Counted from the stretch's first letter, positions 43,276 to 52,303 are shown. The stretch is DNA of 64,000 nucleotides from an uncultured Bacteroidales bacterium (GCA_900316245.1 ONCE01000010.1:1-64000), one strand, 5' to 3'. Notes: generated from the letters alone by a model not told the origin. Numbers and translations are program-made.

Positions 43276-45684
43276 CTAGAAGCTGTAACCGAACGACAGG
43301 TAGGCACCCACCTTCTTGGTGAGGGAAGACCAGAACACCTGGGCCTTGAGCGGGCCCACGATGGTGTTCCAGCCATAACCGGCACCTACGCCCCAGAGGA
43401 ATCGGCCATCGCCGATGGCACCCAGGCTGTCGCAGTCCAGCGAGGCATTGCCTATGGCAGAGAGGTAGTGGTTGTTGGCAATCTCGTAACGGAACTCCAT
43501 ACGGGCCAGGCCAATGTGATCCTGACACAGGGCCACGTCGTTGAAGCCCATAAACGGAATCTGCTGCTCAATGTAATGGCCGGCCATATCTCCGCCGATA
43601 ATGTTGGAATACACCAGCGGAATGTCGTTTCCAAATACAAAACGCAGGGCAAAACTGGGAATCATCGTAAAGCGGCCGAAGCTCACGGGGAACTTTCCGT
43701 CGGCCGACAACGAAGCGATCCACTTGGAAGGAGCGTCCTTTTCGAAGACCCTCCAGATGGCATCGGCCCCCAACCCGAACGACACGCCCTTGGCGGGGAA
43801 ATAACTGTTGTCCAGGGTCTCCAGGCGGGCGCTCAGGAAGGCGCCGGGATAGTCTGCCTTATCCCGGACGGTGTAGTCTCCGGGGCCGCTGGAAGAGAGG
43901 ATGTCATAGAGACGGAAGTACTGGTTGCGGATACCCAGGTTGACGTCCATCACCGACAGGCGCAGGTTGGACAGGTACAGTTCCTGGGTGGCTACCAGGA
44001 ACGAGGTATTGAGCCGGTCGCTGCCGTTGTATACGTTCAGGCGGTTGGTGTAACGGACCATGGACCGTACATTGAACGTAGTAAAGTGCGGAGCATTATA
44101 AGCATAGGACACATCCAGGTAAGGGCTGGTGCTGATACGGGCCGTCAGGTCCAGCGAGTGACCGCTCACGGCGCGGGTATTGAAGCCCACGTTGAGGAGC
44201 AGCGATACCAGGTCCCGCGTATCCATACGGGCGCTGAAGCCAATCTGGTGCATGGGACCGCGCTTGCAGTAGATGCGCAGTTTGTAAGGCTCCTCTGAAC
44301 CGCGGAGCTCGTAGTTCACATAGTCGTAAGCGCCTTTGCCGAAGATGGTGGCCACGTCCTTTTCAATCATCCACTTGCTGGCGCGCATACCGGCCTTCAC
44401 GTGCATCTTCTCGCGGAGCATCTCGCCTTCCTGGTAAGGAACGCCATCCACCACCACTTCTTCGATGAGCACGTCCTGCTGGCCGATATCCACGGCCGGC
44501 TTGGCATTGAGGTGCCGTCCGGCATTGCCCATCCGTTTCTTGAGGGCCTTCAGCTGGTCGGATTTGGCCTCGGCGGCCTTATAGCCTCTGACATACATCG
44601 TATCCACAGCTTCGGCATTGAAGCTGAGCATATTATAACCATTCAGATTGGGATGGATGTAGAGATCCACCTCCTGCACATTGCGGGCGAACACGTCGTT
44701 GGAAAGAAGGTCCATGGACGAGGCCAGGACATCGGCCAGGTTCTGGATCTCATTGGCCTGCAGGCTGGCCTGGGACAGGTCCACGCCAATCACGATATCG
44801 GCCCCCATCTCGCGGGCGATATTCACCGGGAAGTTGTTGCGCATGCCGCCGTCGGCCAGCACCATTCCGTTGGTACGCACCGGGGCAAAGAGGCCGGGAA
44901 TGCTCATCGTGGAGCGCATGGCCAGGTTGATGGAACCGGAGTGCCATACCTTGGCCTTGCCGGAAGCCATATCCGTAGCTACGCAGGCAAAGGGAATGGG
45001 GAATTTGAAGAAGTCCGTAGAGTCGCTGTACCCTACCGTACGGCTGGTAATGATCTGGTTTACATTCTGGCCGAAAACAAAGCCCGACGGCAGGCTGCCC
45101 ATCAGGTTGCCCTTGGCCAGTTCGTCAAAGGATTCCCTTCTCAACTTTTTGGACTTGACGCCCAGGTCCAGTTCACGGCTCCGGCCCTCGGTAAAGGGGG
45201 CGTCGCCGGCCAAGTATTGCTGATAATCGGCCTGGCTGTAATAGAACGGGAAGGAGAGCATATATTTCTCCTTGTAGCGCTTGCGGGCATACGAGACATA
45301 CTGCTTGTCCACCTTGTCGCTCAGGGCCATATCCCAGTCGATGTTGTGGATTAGGTCGTCCAGATAGTCGGCATCGTAGCCCAGGGCATACAGAGAGCCC
45401 AGCAGGCCGCCGATACTGGTGCCCACCACCATATCCACCGGAATGTCATATTCTTCCAGGTACTTGAGAACGCCCACGGTAGCAGCGCCCTTGGCACCGC
45501 CGCCGGACAGCACCAGCGCCACGGTAGGACGCGTCTTCCGGATCTGGGACATCCTGTAGCGAATCTCGCGCACAGCCTTGGCATCCTTGGCATCCAGGCC
45601 GAAGGAAGAGTAATCTTCCTCCGTATTCTGGGCATACGCCACCAAAGGCAGCAGAAAAACTAAAACAGCAAGTAACTTCTTCAT
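43276..45684 (-). CDS. Patatin-like phospholipase with C-terminal outer-membrane barrel (PlpD-like)
   Basis: 802 residues: signal peptide (MKKLLAVLVFLLPLVAYAQ), a patatin domain (about 50-330) and a beta-rich remainder. The catalytic dyad is Ser90 in GTSIGG and Asp278 in ADGGMRN, with the oxyanion GGGAKG at 61-66. About residues 390-480 look like a POTRA module (IEEVVVDGVPYQEGEM), followed by a 16-stranded Omp85-like barrel that ends in an aromatic residue (LSFGYSF). This is the type Vd autotransporter (PlpD) plan: a lipase carried to or anchored at the surface by its own barrel. The start overlaps the rlmN stop as ATGA. Confidence 0.88.
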   Translation of the reverse strand: MKKLLAVLVFLLPLVAYAQNTEEDYSSFGLDAKDAKAVREIRYRMSQIRKTRPTVALVLSGGGAKGAATVGVLKYLEEYDIPVDMVVGTSIGGLLGSLYALGYDADYLDDLIHNIDWDMALSDKVDKQYVSYARKRYKEKYMLSFPFYYSQADYQQYLAGDAPFTEGRSRELDLGVKSKKLRRESFDELAKGNLMGSLPSGFVFGQNVNQIITSRTVGYSDSTDFFKFPIPFACVATDMASGKAKVWHSGSINLAMRSTMSIPGLFAPVRTNGMVLADGGMRNNFPVNIAREMGADIVIGVDLSQASLQANEIQNLADVLASSMDLLSNDVFARNVQEVDLYIHPNLNGYNMLSFNAEAVDTMYVRGYKAAEAKSDQLKALKKRMGNAGRHLNAKPAVDIGQQDVLIEEVVVDGVPYQEGEMLREKMHVKAGMRASKWMIEKDVATIFGKGAYDYVNYELRGSEEPYKLRIYCKRGPMHQIGFSARMDTRDLVSLLLNVGFNTRAVSGHSLDLTARISTSPYLDVSYAYNAPHFTTFNVRSMVRYTNRLNVYNGSDRLNTSFLVATQELYLSNLRLSVMDVNLGIRNQYFRLYDILSSSGPGDYTVRDKADYPGAFLSARLETLDNSYFPAKGVSFGLGADAIWRVFEKDAPSKWIASLSADGKFPVSFGRFTMIPSFALRFVFGNDIPLVYSNIIGGDMAGHYIEQQIPFMGFNDVALCQDHIGLARMEFRYEIANNHYLSAIGNASLDCDSLGAIGDGRFLWGVGAGYGWNTIVGPLKAQVFWSSLTKKVGAYLSFGYSF

Positions 45685-46721
45685 TTTTCCTTATGTTTTC
45701 CGGCCAATAGGCCACATGCGGCAAAAATATCTTCTCCGCGGGAGGCGCGGATGGTGGCGGTAAGGCCGCCGGCGTTGAGTCGGTCGCGGAAGGCTTCCAT
45801 AACAGGGTCCGGAGCCGTTCCGTACGGGAAATCGGGAATCTTGTGGAAGCGGATCAGGTTCACCCGGCATTCCAGGTTCCGGAGCAGCTTCAGGAGTTCG
45901 TCCGCGTGCTTGGGGGTATTGTTCCAGCCTTCGAACACCGTGTATTCAAAACTAACCCTGCGCTGGCCCGTGAAATCGTACTGCTTGATGAGCCGCACCA
46001 CTTCCGTAATGGACCAGGCCTTCTGAACGGGCATCATCTGAAGCCGCTCCTCGGGGAAAGGATTGTGCAGGCTCACGGCCAGGTGGCACTTGCTCTCGTC
46101 CAGGAACTGCTTGAGTTTGGGCAGTACGCCAATGGTGCTCAGGGTAACGCGCTTGGGGCTCCAGGCCAGGCCCCAGGGGGCCGTCAGGACCTCAATGACA
46201 CGCTTCACATTGTCCCAGTTGTCCAGCGGCTCACCCATACCCATAAAGACGGTATTGGTAAGCTCCCCTGCCTCGTCAATGGCAAAGAACTGGTTCAGGA
46301 TATCGGCGGCGCTCAGATTGCCGTGGAAACCTTGCCGGCCCGTCATACAGAACTTGCAGGCCATCTTGCACCCCGCCTGCGAACTCACGCAGAGCGTCTT
46401 TCTGTCATCGTCCGGAATCATCACGGCTTCGATGCAAGAAGTTTCCTCCTTATCCCCCACCGGGCACGTAACCTCAAACAAATACTTTCGCGTGCCGTCC
46501 TTGGAAGTCTGAACGTCGATGGGGGCCACATAGCCCACCTCATAATGCTGGCTCAGGGTCTCACGGCCGGCCTTGGAGAGGTTGGTCATCTCCTCAATGC
46601 TCCTCACCCGCTTCTGGTACAGCCACTGAGCCATCTGCTTACCCGCAAACGCAGGCAAGCCATGGGTTTTGGCAATTACGGCCAATTCTTCAGGGGTTTT
46701 TCCTAACAACCGCTCTTTCAT
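45681..46721 (-). CDS. rlmN: 23S rRNA (adenine2503-C2)-methyltransferase, radical SAM
   Basis: 346 residues. It methylates A2503 in 23S rRNA (and A37 of some tRNAs) by a radical SAM reaction. The cluster motif C-x3-C-x2-C is Cys118, Cys122 and Cys125 (GCKMACKFCMTGRQGF); MGMGEPLDNWDNV, RVTLSTIGVLP and NPFPEERLQMMPVQKAWS follow. The start is the ATG at 46721, 5 nt after a -7 element; the longer frame upstream would include the promoter. It leads the rlmN-patatin-recX operon. Confidence 0.95.
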   Translation of the reverse strand: MKERLLGKTPEELAVIAKTHGLPAFAGKQMAQWLYQKRVRSIEEMTNLSKAGRETLSQHYEVGYVAPIDVQTSKDGTRKYLFEVTCPVGDKEETSCIEAVMIPDDDRKTLCVSSQAGCKMACKFCMTGRQGFHGNLSAADILNQFFAIDEAGELTNTVFMGMGEPLDNWDNVKRVIEVLTAPWGLAWSPKRVTLSTIGVLPKLKQFLDESKCHLAVSLHNPFPEERLQMMPVQKAWSITEVVRLIKQYDFTGQRRVSFEYTVFEGWNNTPKHADELLKLLRNLECRVNLIRFHKIPDFPYGTAPDPVMEAFRDRLNAGGLTATIRASRGEDIFAACGLLAGKHKEK

Positions 46722-46726
46722 ACTTA

Positions 46727-46757
46727 CAAAAATACATAATTTGTCCAGAATTATCAA
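46727..46757 (-). promoter_or_regulatory. Promoter of the rlmN operon
   Basis: TTG at 46757-46755, a 20-nt spacer, TATTTTTG (46734-46727) and the ATG 5 nt later. A leaderless transcript is predicted. Confidence 0.62.
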
Positions 46758-46769
46758 CCATTCGACAAA

Positions 46770-46793
46770 TCCGGAGGAAATTGGTTTTCCGGA
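46770..46793. repeat. Short derivative of palindromic repeat family B
   Basis: TCCGGAGGAAATTGGTTTTC then CGGA. Its first 19 bases equal the reverse complement of the right arm of the copy at 34796-34845, but the central hairpin is missing and the outer TCCGGA ends are kept. Lies between rlmN and the helix-hairpin-helix gene. Confidence 0.55.
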
Positions 46794-46809
46794 GGACGGT
46801 GGGGCAATC

Positions 46810-47715
46810 TTAGTCTATTGGAGCGATGAGGCAACGGGAGAGGGCGGCTGCGTGTTCTTCGGAGAGGACACCGGCTTTGCGAAGGCCCTCCACCGTGCAT
46901 GCCTCGGGGGCGTTGTGCTGGCGATAAAGGACTATGCCGTGGGCCTCTGCACGGGAAATGTGCGGATGGCGGGACAAATCGGCCTCAGAGAGCGTCCAAA
47001 GGCCGAAAGGAACCGGAGCGGGACACTTGATAAGATCCCTTAACCCGTCCAATTTAGCCTTGTCAAAATGATAGATTTCCAGCAGCTGCTCCACGGAAGA
47101 ATAACCGCCCAGCCGCTCCCGATAACTCACGATTTTGCCGGCAAAATAAGGGCCGATACCAGGCAGCGCCAGGAGGGCAGCGCTGTCTGCCTGGTTGATG
47201 TCCAACCGTGGAATGTCGATGAACTTTTCCAGGCGCCGGTACACGGAATCAGCCACCACGAAGCTTTTGGCAAAGTCCTCGGGCCGACGGAAACGCCCGC
47301 CCTTATTGCGGTAGTTTTCAATGGATTGCGCCTGCTTCTGGGAAAAGCCCAGCCGCTGAAGGTCCTCCACGCTCACCGTGTTGGGGTTGAAACGGAAGCT
47401 CTCCACTTTCCGGGGAGCCAGTTTCTCCCGCACCGCCACCACCGCCGGAGAGTGAGGGGCGTTCTTTCTAATTGAATGAGATCCTCTCGGCCTAAGGCCT
47501 CGGGATGACAAAGTACTGTCTGTCATACCGAGCGAAGCGAGCGTATCTCCTACATAGACATACACCGTATCCGGACGGTCCCTATTGGCGGCAATCCGCA
47601 GAACGGCGGCCTTGTGCACAAACAAGGCCACCTCGTAACCGATAATCAGGAATAGCAGGGCAATGGCTCCGGCGACGAAACTGCTAGTCGGTGTCTGTTT
47701 CTTCTTCCCCTCCAT
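46810..47715 (-). CDS. Membrane-anchored helix-hairpin-helix protein (ComEA-like)
   Basis: 301 residues. One N-terminal membrane helix (about 13-32) and then two or three helix-hairpin-helix units (VSVEDLQRLGFSQKQAQSIENYRNKGG; LDINQADSAALLALPGIGPYFAGKIVSYRERLGG; a third C-terminal RAEAHGIVLYRQ). They bind DNA without sequence choice in ComEA proteins, which pull DNA through the envelope. Residues about 56-79 (GDTLASLGMT...GLRPRGSHS) come from two inverted family A repeats at 47478-47510 and 47521-47550, inserted in frame between the helix and the first unit. It overlaps rsmI by 32 nt. Confidence 0.75.
   Translation of the reverse strand: MEGKKKQTPTSSFVAGAIALLFLIIGYEVALFVHKAAVLRIAANRDRPDTVYVYVGDTLASLGMTDSTLSSRGLRPRGSHSIRKNAPHSPAVVAVREKLAPRKVESFRFNPNTVSVEDLQRLGFSQKQAQSIENYRNKGGRFRRPEDFAKSFVVADSVYRRLEKFIDIPRLDINQADSAALLALPGIGPYFAGKIVSYRERLGGYSSVEQLLEIYHFDKAKLDGLRDLIKCPAPVPFGLWTLSEADLSRHPHISRAEAHGIVLYRQHNAPEACTVEGLRKAGVLSEEHAAALSRCLIAPID
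47478..47550 (-). repeat. Two opposing family A repeats inside the helix-hairpin-helix gene
   Basis: The first runs GAGATCCTCTCGG...CGGGATGACA (47478-47510), the second TGTCATACCGAGCGAAGCGA... (47521-47550), in opposite orientations with an 10-nt spacer. Both are open in the frame of the host gene. Confidence 0.7.
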
Positions 47716-48418
47716 CGTAACGCCTCTTCTTAGCGGGTTTCGCCGGATGGGCCCCGGCTACAACTAGTACGATTTCGCCTTTGGGTTCGTGGGCGCGGAA
47801 CCAGTCCGCCACCTCTTCCAAAGTGCCTCTGCGATGCTCTTCGTGAACTTTCGAGATTTCACGGGCTACGGAGCAGAGACGGTCCGGGCCAAAGAATTGG
47901 GCCATCTGTTCCAGGGTTTTGACAAGCCGGTAAGGGGACTCGTAAAACACCATGGTTCTGGTTTCTGTGGAGAGTTCCTGCAACAGCGTCTGCCGGCCTT
48001 TTTTCTGGGGCAGGAAGCCTTCGAAGGCGAATTTGTCGCACGGAAGGCCGCTGGAAACAATGGCAGGAATGCAAGCGGTAGCGCCCGGAAGCGTCTGAAC
48101 CTCAATGCCTTCCTGTGCACAGGCCCGGGCCAGCAGGAAGCCCGGGTCCGAGATGCCGGGGGTGCCGGCATCGGAAATGAGCGCCACGTTAAGGCCGGAA
48201 AGGATACGCTCCTTCACCAGTTCCACCGTCTGGTGCTCATTGTATTTATGGTGGCTCTGTAAGGGCCGATGGATATCGTAATGCTTAAGCAGTACGGAAC
48301 TGGTACGGGTGTCTTCGGCCAGAATGAGGTCTGCCTCCTTCAGGACCTCCACGGCACGGAAGGTCATATCCTGGAGGTTGCCCACCGGCGTGGGAACGAT
48401 ATAAAGGATGCCCGCCAC
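47684..48418 (-). CDS. rsmI: 16S rRNA (cytidine1402-2'-O)-methyltransferase
   Basis: 244 residues of the tetrapyrrole-methylase fold. Landmarks are LYIVPTPVGNLQDMTFRA, AEDTR, LISDAGTPGISDPGFLL, LPGATACIPAIVSSGLP, and FYESPYRL. It 2'-O-methylates C1402 of 16S rRNA in the decoding site. The start is a GTG at 48418 that shares one base with the upstream stop. The tail is rich in Lys/Arg and acidic residues (AKPAKKRRYDGGEEETD). Confidence 0.95.
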   Translation of the reverse strand: MAGILYIVPTPVGNLQDMTFRAVEVLKEADLILAEDTRTSSVLLKHYDIHRPLQSHHKYNEHQTVELVKERILSGLNVALISDAGTPGISDPGFLLARACAQEGIEVQTLPGATACIPAIVSSGLPCDKFAFEGFLPQKKGRQTLLQELSTETRTMVFYESPYRLVKTLEQMAQFFGPDRLCSVAREISKVHEEHRRGTLEEVADWFRAHEPKGEIVLVVAGAHPAKPAKKRRYDGGEEETDTD

Positions 48419-48996
48419 TAACCCAGTTTTTTACGTACGCTCATCATAAAGTGGTAGACAACGTCGCTCTTGAGGTTCCAGTGGGGGAACTTTTCCCGGA
48501 TGTAGGCCACGGCCTCATCCAGGTTGGACATCGCGTTAAGATCTGCTATGGTCTGGTCATACAGGGCAAAGTCCTCTTTGAACAGAGTGCCGATGAACAG
48601 CGCGCGGTCCAGCAGGCTGATGCCGCTGCGGATGTTCTTCACCGGGATACCGGGCTTATCCGTGCGCCAAGGCAGGTGCGCCGTGTCATCCTCCGCCGGC
48701 TGAGGAGCCGATACCTTGGGAGCCTCAGGCTCAGGGGCCACCACCGGTTCAGGCTCAGGGGCCACCACGGGCTCGGGGACTGCCTCCGGTTCCGGAGCGG
48801 GTTCGTCATGCCCGACCTGATCGGGCATCTCCGCCACCCCTATCTGGATGTCCGTGAAGTCTACCTCTTCATCATCGGCCTGTACCGGAGAGGCCTGCAG
48901 GGAGGACAGTCTGGCTTCCAGAGTTTCTATCTGCTCCTTGATGCGGGCAATCTCTTCTTGAAACTCTTTTAGCAAATCTTTTTGTGTTTTTTCCAT
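48418..48996 (-). CDS. Uncharacterised coiled-coil protein with a Pro-Glu linker
   Basis: 192 residues, three parts: an N-terminal coiled coil (about 1-40), a low-complexity Pro/Glu/Ala linker (about 65-105, PEPVVAPEPE-type), and a C-terminal helical domain (about 110-192) with SGISLLDRALFIGTLFKEDFALYDQTIADLN and VVYHFMMSVRKKLG. I do not recognise the family, although similar C-terminal domains are widespread in Bacteroidetes. Residues 55-64 (EMPDQVGHD) are encoded by the palindrome at 48805-48832 and so probably stem from repeat DNA. It leads an operon with rsmI. Confidence 0.7.
   Translation of the reverse strand: MEKTQKDLLKEFQEEIARIKEQIETLEARLSSLQASPVQADDEEVDFTDIQIGVAEMPDQVGHDEPAPEPEAVPEPVVAPEPEPVVAPEPEAPKVSAPQPAEDDTAHLPWRTDKPGIPVKNIRSGISLLDRALFIGTLFKEDFALYDQTIADLNAMSNLDEAVAYIREKFPHWNLKSDVVYHFMMSVRKKLG
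48805..48832. repeat. REP-like palindrome inside the coiled-coil protein gene
   Basis: GTCATGCCCGACCTGATCGG then GCATCTCC, arms GCCCGA/TCGGGC. In frame, coding EMPDQVGHD on the minus strand. Same type as 38505-38530 and 35729-35755. Confidence 0.7.
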
Positions 48997-49011
48997 AAAT
49001 GACTAAATTTG
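48981..49011 (+). promoter_or_regulatory. Promoter of tdk
   Basis: TTTG (48981-48984), 19 nt, TAAATTTG (49004-49011); 23 nt before the ATG at 49035. It shows that the longer frame starting at 48999 is not the coding start. Confidence 0.62.
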
Positions 49012-49021
49012 TAGTCAACAA

Positions 49022-49054
49022 CAAAGATACGGAAATGTTTTTGGAAAATTCAAA
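49022..49054 (-). promoter_or_regulatory. Promoter of the coiled-coil protein/rsmI operon
   Basis: TTTG at 49054-49051, 21 nt, TATCTTTG (49029-49022), 25 nt before the ATG at 48996. It interleaves with the tdk promoter. Confidence 0.6.
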
Positions 49055-49610
49055 AAAATCCGGCTGCATTGAGGTAATTTGCGGGTCTATGTTCTCCGGC
49101 AAAACGGAGGAGCTCATCAGGAGACTCAAGAGGGCCCAATTTGCCAAGCAGAAGATTGCCACTTTCAAGCCCACGGTAGACAAGCGCTACTCAGACCTGG
49201 ACGTGGTCTCGCACGATTCCCACAGCATTTCCTGCACGCCCATCAAGACGCCCTCCCGTATGCTCCAGATTGAGCCCGACGTAGAGGTGGTGGGCATAGA
49301 TGAAGCTCAGTTCTTTGACGAGAGCATCATTGGCGTATGCCAGGAACTGGCCAACCGCGGTATCCGCGTAATCATCGCCGGCCTGGATACGGACTACCTA
49401 GGCAAACCTTTCGGCCCCATTCCCGGCCTTATGGCCATAGCGGAAGACGTCCAGAAGGTTCACGCCATCTGCGTGCGCTGCGGCGCACTGGCTAATCACT
49501 CCCACCGTCTGTCAGATTCCAAGAAACTGGTGGTCCTGGGAGAAAAAGACACGTATGAACCCCTCTGCCGTGAGTGCTACCAAAAAGCCCTGGCAGAAGA
49601 AAATGAGTAA
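49035..49610 (+). CDS. tdk: Thymidine kinase
   Basis: 191 residues, class II tetrameric kinase that phosphorylates thymidine with ATP. P-loop GSMFSGKT (17-24, Lys23); GIDEAQFFD carries the Mg-binding Asp; structural Zn cysteines lie in CVRCGA and CRECY. The ATG at 49035 is chosen because a -33/-7 promoter ends at 49011 and the family begins just before the P-loop. Salvage of thymidine; its gene is followed after 18 nt by a lipoprotein gene. Confidence 0.93.
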   Translation: MFLENSKKSGCIEVICGSMFSGKTEELIRRLKRAQFAKQKIATFKPTVDKRYSDLDVVSHDSHSISCTPIKTPSRMLQIEPDVEVVGIDEAQFFDESIIGVCQELANRGIRVIIAGLDTDYLGKPFGPIPGLMAIAEDVQKVHAICVRCGALANHSHRLSDSKKLVVLGEKDTYEPLCRECYQKALAEENE

Positions 49611-49628
49611 TTTCTAACACTAATAATT

Positions 49629-50270
49629 ATGAAAACATCCAGACTCATCATCGCAGCAATTGCCGTGCTTGGTGTTGTTGCCTGTCAGAAAATCGAAACT
49701 CCCGAAGTCCCTCAGGAAGAACCGGAGGTAGTTGCCCCCGAGCAGCCCGTAGCGGCAGAACCTGAGAAGGCTCCCGAAGACCTTAATAGCGTAGCCGCTG
49801 TCCTTAACGATGTAGTGGAAAAAGAAGAAGTACGTCTCTTCTTCAAGAAAATCTACTATATGATCAGAGAGGGCAAGGACTCCAGACACTTCGAGTTCAG
49901 CGTTACTCCGGAGGGAGATGGCGCCAAGAGTTATATCAGCGGAAGCCTGGGCCTTGTCAGAGGAGACGAACATCCCATTGTCATTGACATTGACGTCGCC
50001 ATCTTCGAGCAGATGCCCATCGTGGGCCAGCTGGATTTCGTTCAGGTTACCGCCAACTACGCCAAAGCCGCCGCTTCCTGTGACGATATGGTCTGCGAGT
50101 GGTATCTTTGGAAAGCTTCCCAGGGCCTGAACTTTACCGTTGCCAACAGCTACAAGCTCTGCTTCCTCCGCAAGGATGTAGACGGAAAGCGTACCATGAA
50201 GCTCTACGCCTATGACCCGTCTCAACCGGAAGTTGAGCCTATGCCCATTCCCTTCCCTCCTGTAGGCTAG
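49629..50270 (+). CDS. Hypothetical lipoprotein with Pro/Glu linker
   Basis: 213 residues with a lipoprotein signal (IAVLGVVAC, Cys19) and a Pro/Glu/Val-rich linker (about 24-50), then a globular domain rich in charged and aromatic residues (LFFKKIYYMIREGKD, VIDIDVAIFEQMP). I do not recognise the family. It is translated downstream of tdk without a promoter of its own that I can see, and a terminator follows. It may occupy the periplasmic face of the outer membrane. Confidence 0.65.
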   Translation: MKTSRLIIAAIAVLGVVACQKIETPEVPQEEPEVVAPEQPVAAEPEKAPEDLNSVAAVLNDVVEKEEVRLFFKKIYYMIREGKDSRHFEFSVTPEGDGAKSYISGSLGLVRGDEHPIVIDIDVAIFEQMPIVGQLDFVQVTANYAKAAASCDDMVCEWYLWKASQGLNFTVANSYKLCFLRKDVDGKRTMKLYAYDPSQPEVEPMPIPFPPVG

Positions 50271-50288
50271 GCCAAAGACAGAACCCAT

Positions 50289-50327
50289 AAAAAAGAGCCG
50301 GACCCGAATGGAGTCCGGCTCTTTTTA
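50289..50327. terminator. Bidirectional terminator between tdk operon and recA
   Basis: Perfect 13-bp stem AAAAGAGCCGGAC (50291-50303) and GTCCGGCTCTTTT (50313-50325), 9-nt loop, T/A runs on both sides. Confidence 0.85.
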
Positions 50328-50341
50328 TAAGAGGTATAGGA

Positions 50342-51367
50342 TCAGTCCTGCACGTTGGCCAGGGCTTCGCGGATTTTGGCTTCTATTTCTTCTGCCAGTT
50401 CCACGTTGTCCATCATCAGTTTCTTGACGGCTTCACGGCCCTGTGCGAGCTTGGTGTCGTTGTAGGAGAACCAGGAGCCGCTCTTCTGGATGATGCCCAG
50501 TTCTACGCCCAGGTCCACGATTTCTCCGCTGCGGGAGATGCCTTCTCCGAACACAATGTCAAACTCTGCCTTCTTGAAGGGCGGGGCCATCTTGTTCTTG
50601 ACCACCTTTACCTTGACGTGGTTGCCCAGGGCTTCCTCACCGTCCTTGATCTGGGTGGTGCGGCGGATATCCAGGCGCACGGAGGCATAGAACTTAAGGG
50701 CGTTGCCGCCGGTGGTGGTTTCCGGGTTGCCGAACATAATGCCAATCTTCTCACGCAGCTGGTTGATGAAGATGCAGCAGGTATTGGTCTTGGAGATGTT
50801 GGCGGTGAGTTTTCTCAGGGCCTGGCTCATCAGACGGGCCTGCAGGCCCACCTTGTTGTCTCCCATTTCTCCCTCGATTTCTGCACGGGGAGTCAGGGCG
50901 GCCACGGAGTCGATGACTACGATATCCACGGCACCCGAACGGATGAGGTTGTCTGCAATTTCCAGGGCCTGTTCGCCGTTGTCCGGCTGCGAGATGAGCA
51001 GGGTGTCCAGGTCTACGCCCAGAGACTTGGCATAGGTGCGGTCAAAGGCGTGCTCTGCATCTATGATGGCCGCAATGCCGCCCGCCTTCTGCGCCTCTGC
51101 GATGGCGTGGATGGCCAGCGTGGTTTTACCGGAGCTTTCCGGTCCGTAAATTTCAATGATACGGCCTTTGGGATATCCCCCGATGCCCAGAGCGTGGTCC
51201 AACGAAATGGAACCGCTGGGAATTACCTGAGTAGAATCCCATTCCGGCTGGTCTCCCAGCTTCATAATGGTTCCCTTTCCGTAGTCTTTCTCGATCTTGT
51301 CAATGGTTGCCTGGAGTGCCTTGAGTTTGGCGGCGTTAATTCCAGTTCCTTCAGCTTCTTTTGCCAT
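50342..51367 (-). CDS. recA: Recombinase RecA
   Basis: 341 residues. RecA polymerises on single-stranded DNA, exchanges strands and triggers SOS. Walker A GPESSGKT (75-82, Lys81), the DSVAAL Walker B, loops L1 and L2 ([30 protein letters not shown]), and the C-terminal [15 protein letters not shown] and [10 protein letters not shown] are normal. A -33/-7 promoter lies at 51415-51445. I saw no clear LexA-type palindrome in the leader. Confidence 0.97.
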   Translation of the reverse strand: MAKEAEGTGINAAKLKALQATIDKIEKDYGKGTIMKLGDQPEWDSTQVIPSGSISLDHALGIGGYPKGRIIEIYGPESSGKTTLAIHAIAEAQKAGGIAAIIDAEHAFDRTYAKSLGVDLDTLLISQPDNGEQALEIADNLIRSGAVDIVVIDSVAALTPRAEIEGEMGDNKVGLQARLMSQALRKLTANISKTNTCCIFINQLREKIGIMFGNPETTTGGNALKFYASVRLDIRRTTQIKDGEEALGNHVKVKVVKNKMAPPFKKAEFDIVFGEGISRSGEIVDLGVELGIIQKSGSWFSYNDTKLAQGREAVKKLMMDNVELAEEIEAKIREALANVQD

Positions 51368-51414
51368 ACGCTAATGTGTTAAATTAATGTTGCGGGCATC
51401 CTTAACCGCATCTA

Positions 51415-51445
51415 CAAAGATAAGTAAACTCCGCCGATAAACCAA
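51415..51445 (-). promoter_or_regulatory. Promoter of recA
   Basis: TTG at 51445-51443, 20 nt, TATCTTTG (51422-51415). The leader is about 40-45 nt before the ATG at 51367. Confidence 0.6.
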
Positions 51446-51446
51446 G

Positions 51447-52298
51447 CTACGGAAGCTCGATTTCATAAGCAAATTCATAGGACTCTCCGGGAGCCAGCGA
51501 GTGGTTGCAGTCACGCTCCGAAATGTCCCCCGTGAAGCCCTTCCGGTCTGCAATTCCGCACCAGGGTTCAATGCAGACGAACGGGCAGCCGGGCTTGTAC
51601 GGAGCCCACAGACCGTAGGCTTCGGCCTGGGGGCAGTTGACCCGCAGGACCTCCTTCCCTTCCTTATCCAGCAGCGCTACCGAAGCCACCTTGGAGCGCT
51701 CCAGCAGGAACGCATCGGCCTTAAACGTTTCTCCGGTGAGCACAATCAGGCCCTTCTCGTTGGGCACAATGGTAGGGGCCGAAGGAACCCGCAGCCCGCC
51801 CTCCAAGTAGGAGTAAGCGGTAGGTTCCACCACCCTACCCTGGTGGTCGAAGCACTGCAGATAGCCGTGCACGGGGTCATCAGCCCTATAATCCGGCATC
51901 AGGAAAGCCGGATGGGCGCCAATGGAGAAATGCATAGTACAGGCCGATGTATTGTGGACCGTCCAGGAGCAGGTCACGGACTTTTCCGTTACCGGATAGC
52001 GGGCTTCCAGGACAAAGGTATAGGGATAATTCTCCCTGGGCTCCTTCTGTTCATACACCCAGGCGTCCCCCATATTGATAAAGTCCACATCCCGCGCGAA
52101 GCCGTGCTGATGCATCTCGTAGGCCTTGCCGCCAATGCGCAGCGTTTCGCCGGCCGGAAGGCCCACAACCGGGAACAGAATAGGGGCCACACGCCCCCAG
52201 AAAGCCTTGTCGGCGTTCCACATATACTCGCGGTTTCCCCGCCGGAGACCCCGGAGTTCGGCTCCGTGCGGAGCCACGGTTATCTGAATCTTTTCCAT
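51447..52298 (-). CDS. Aldose 1-epimerase-like protein (LacX type)
   Basis: 283 residues of the galactose mutarotase-like beta-supersandwich. Conserved elements are [25 protein letters not shown], the catalytic His in MHQHGFAR and in FSIGAHPAF, and [12 protein letters not shown] near the C-terminus. It would speed interconversion of alpha and beta anomers of a sugar; the LacX subgroup often lacks a defined substrate. A -7 element ends 5 nt before the ATG. It is divergent from ugd. Confidence 0.85.
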   Translation of the reverse strand: MEKIQITVAPHGAELRGLRRGNREYMWNADKAFWGRVAPILFPVVGLPAGETLRIGGKAYEMHQHGFARDVDFINMGDAWVYEQKEPRENYPYTFVLEARYPVTEKSVTCSWTVHNTSACTMHFSIGAHPAFLMPDYRADDPVHGYLQCFDHQGRVVEPTAYSYLEGGLRVPSAPTIVPNEKGLIVLTGETFKADAFLLERSKVASVALLDKEGKEVLRVNCPQAEAYGLWAPYKPGCPFVCIEPWCGIADRKGFTGDISERDCNHSLAPGESYEFAYEIELP

Positions 52299-52303
52299 TT
52301 CCT

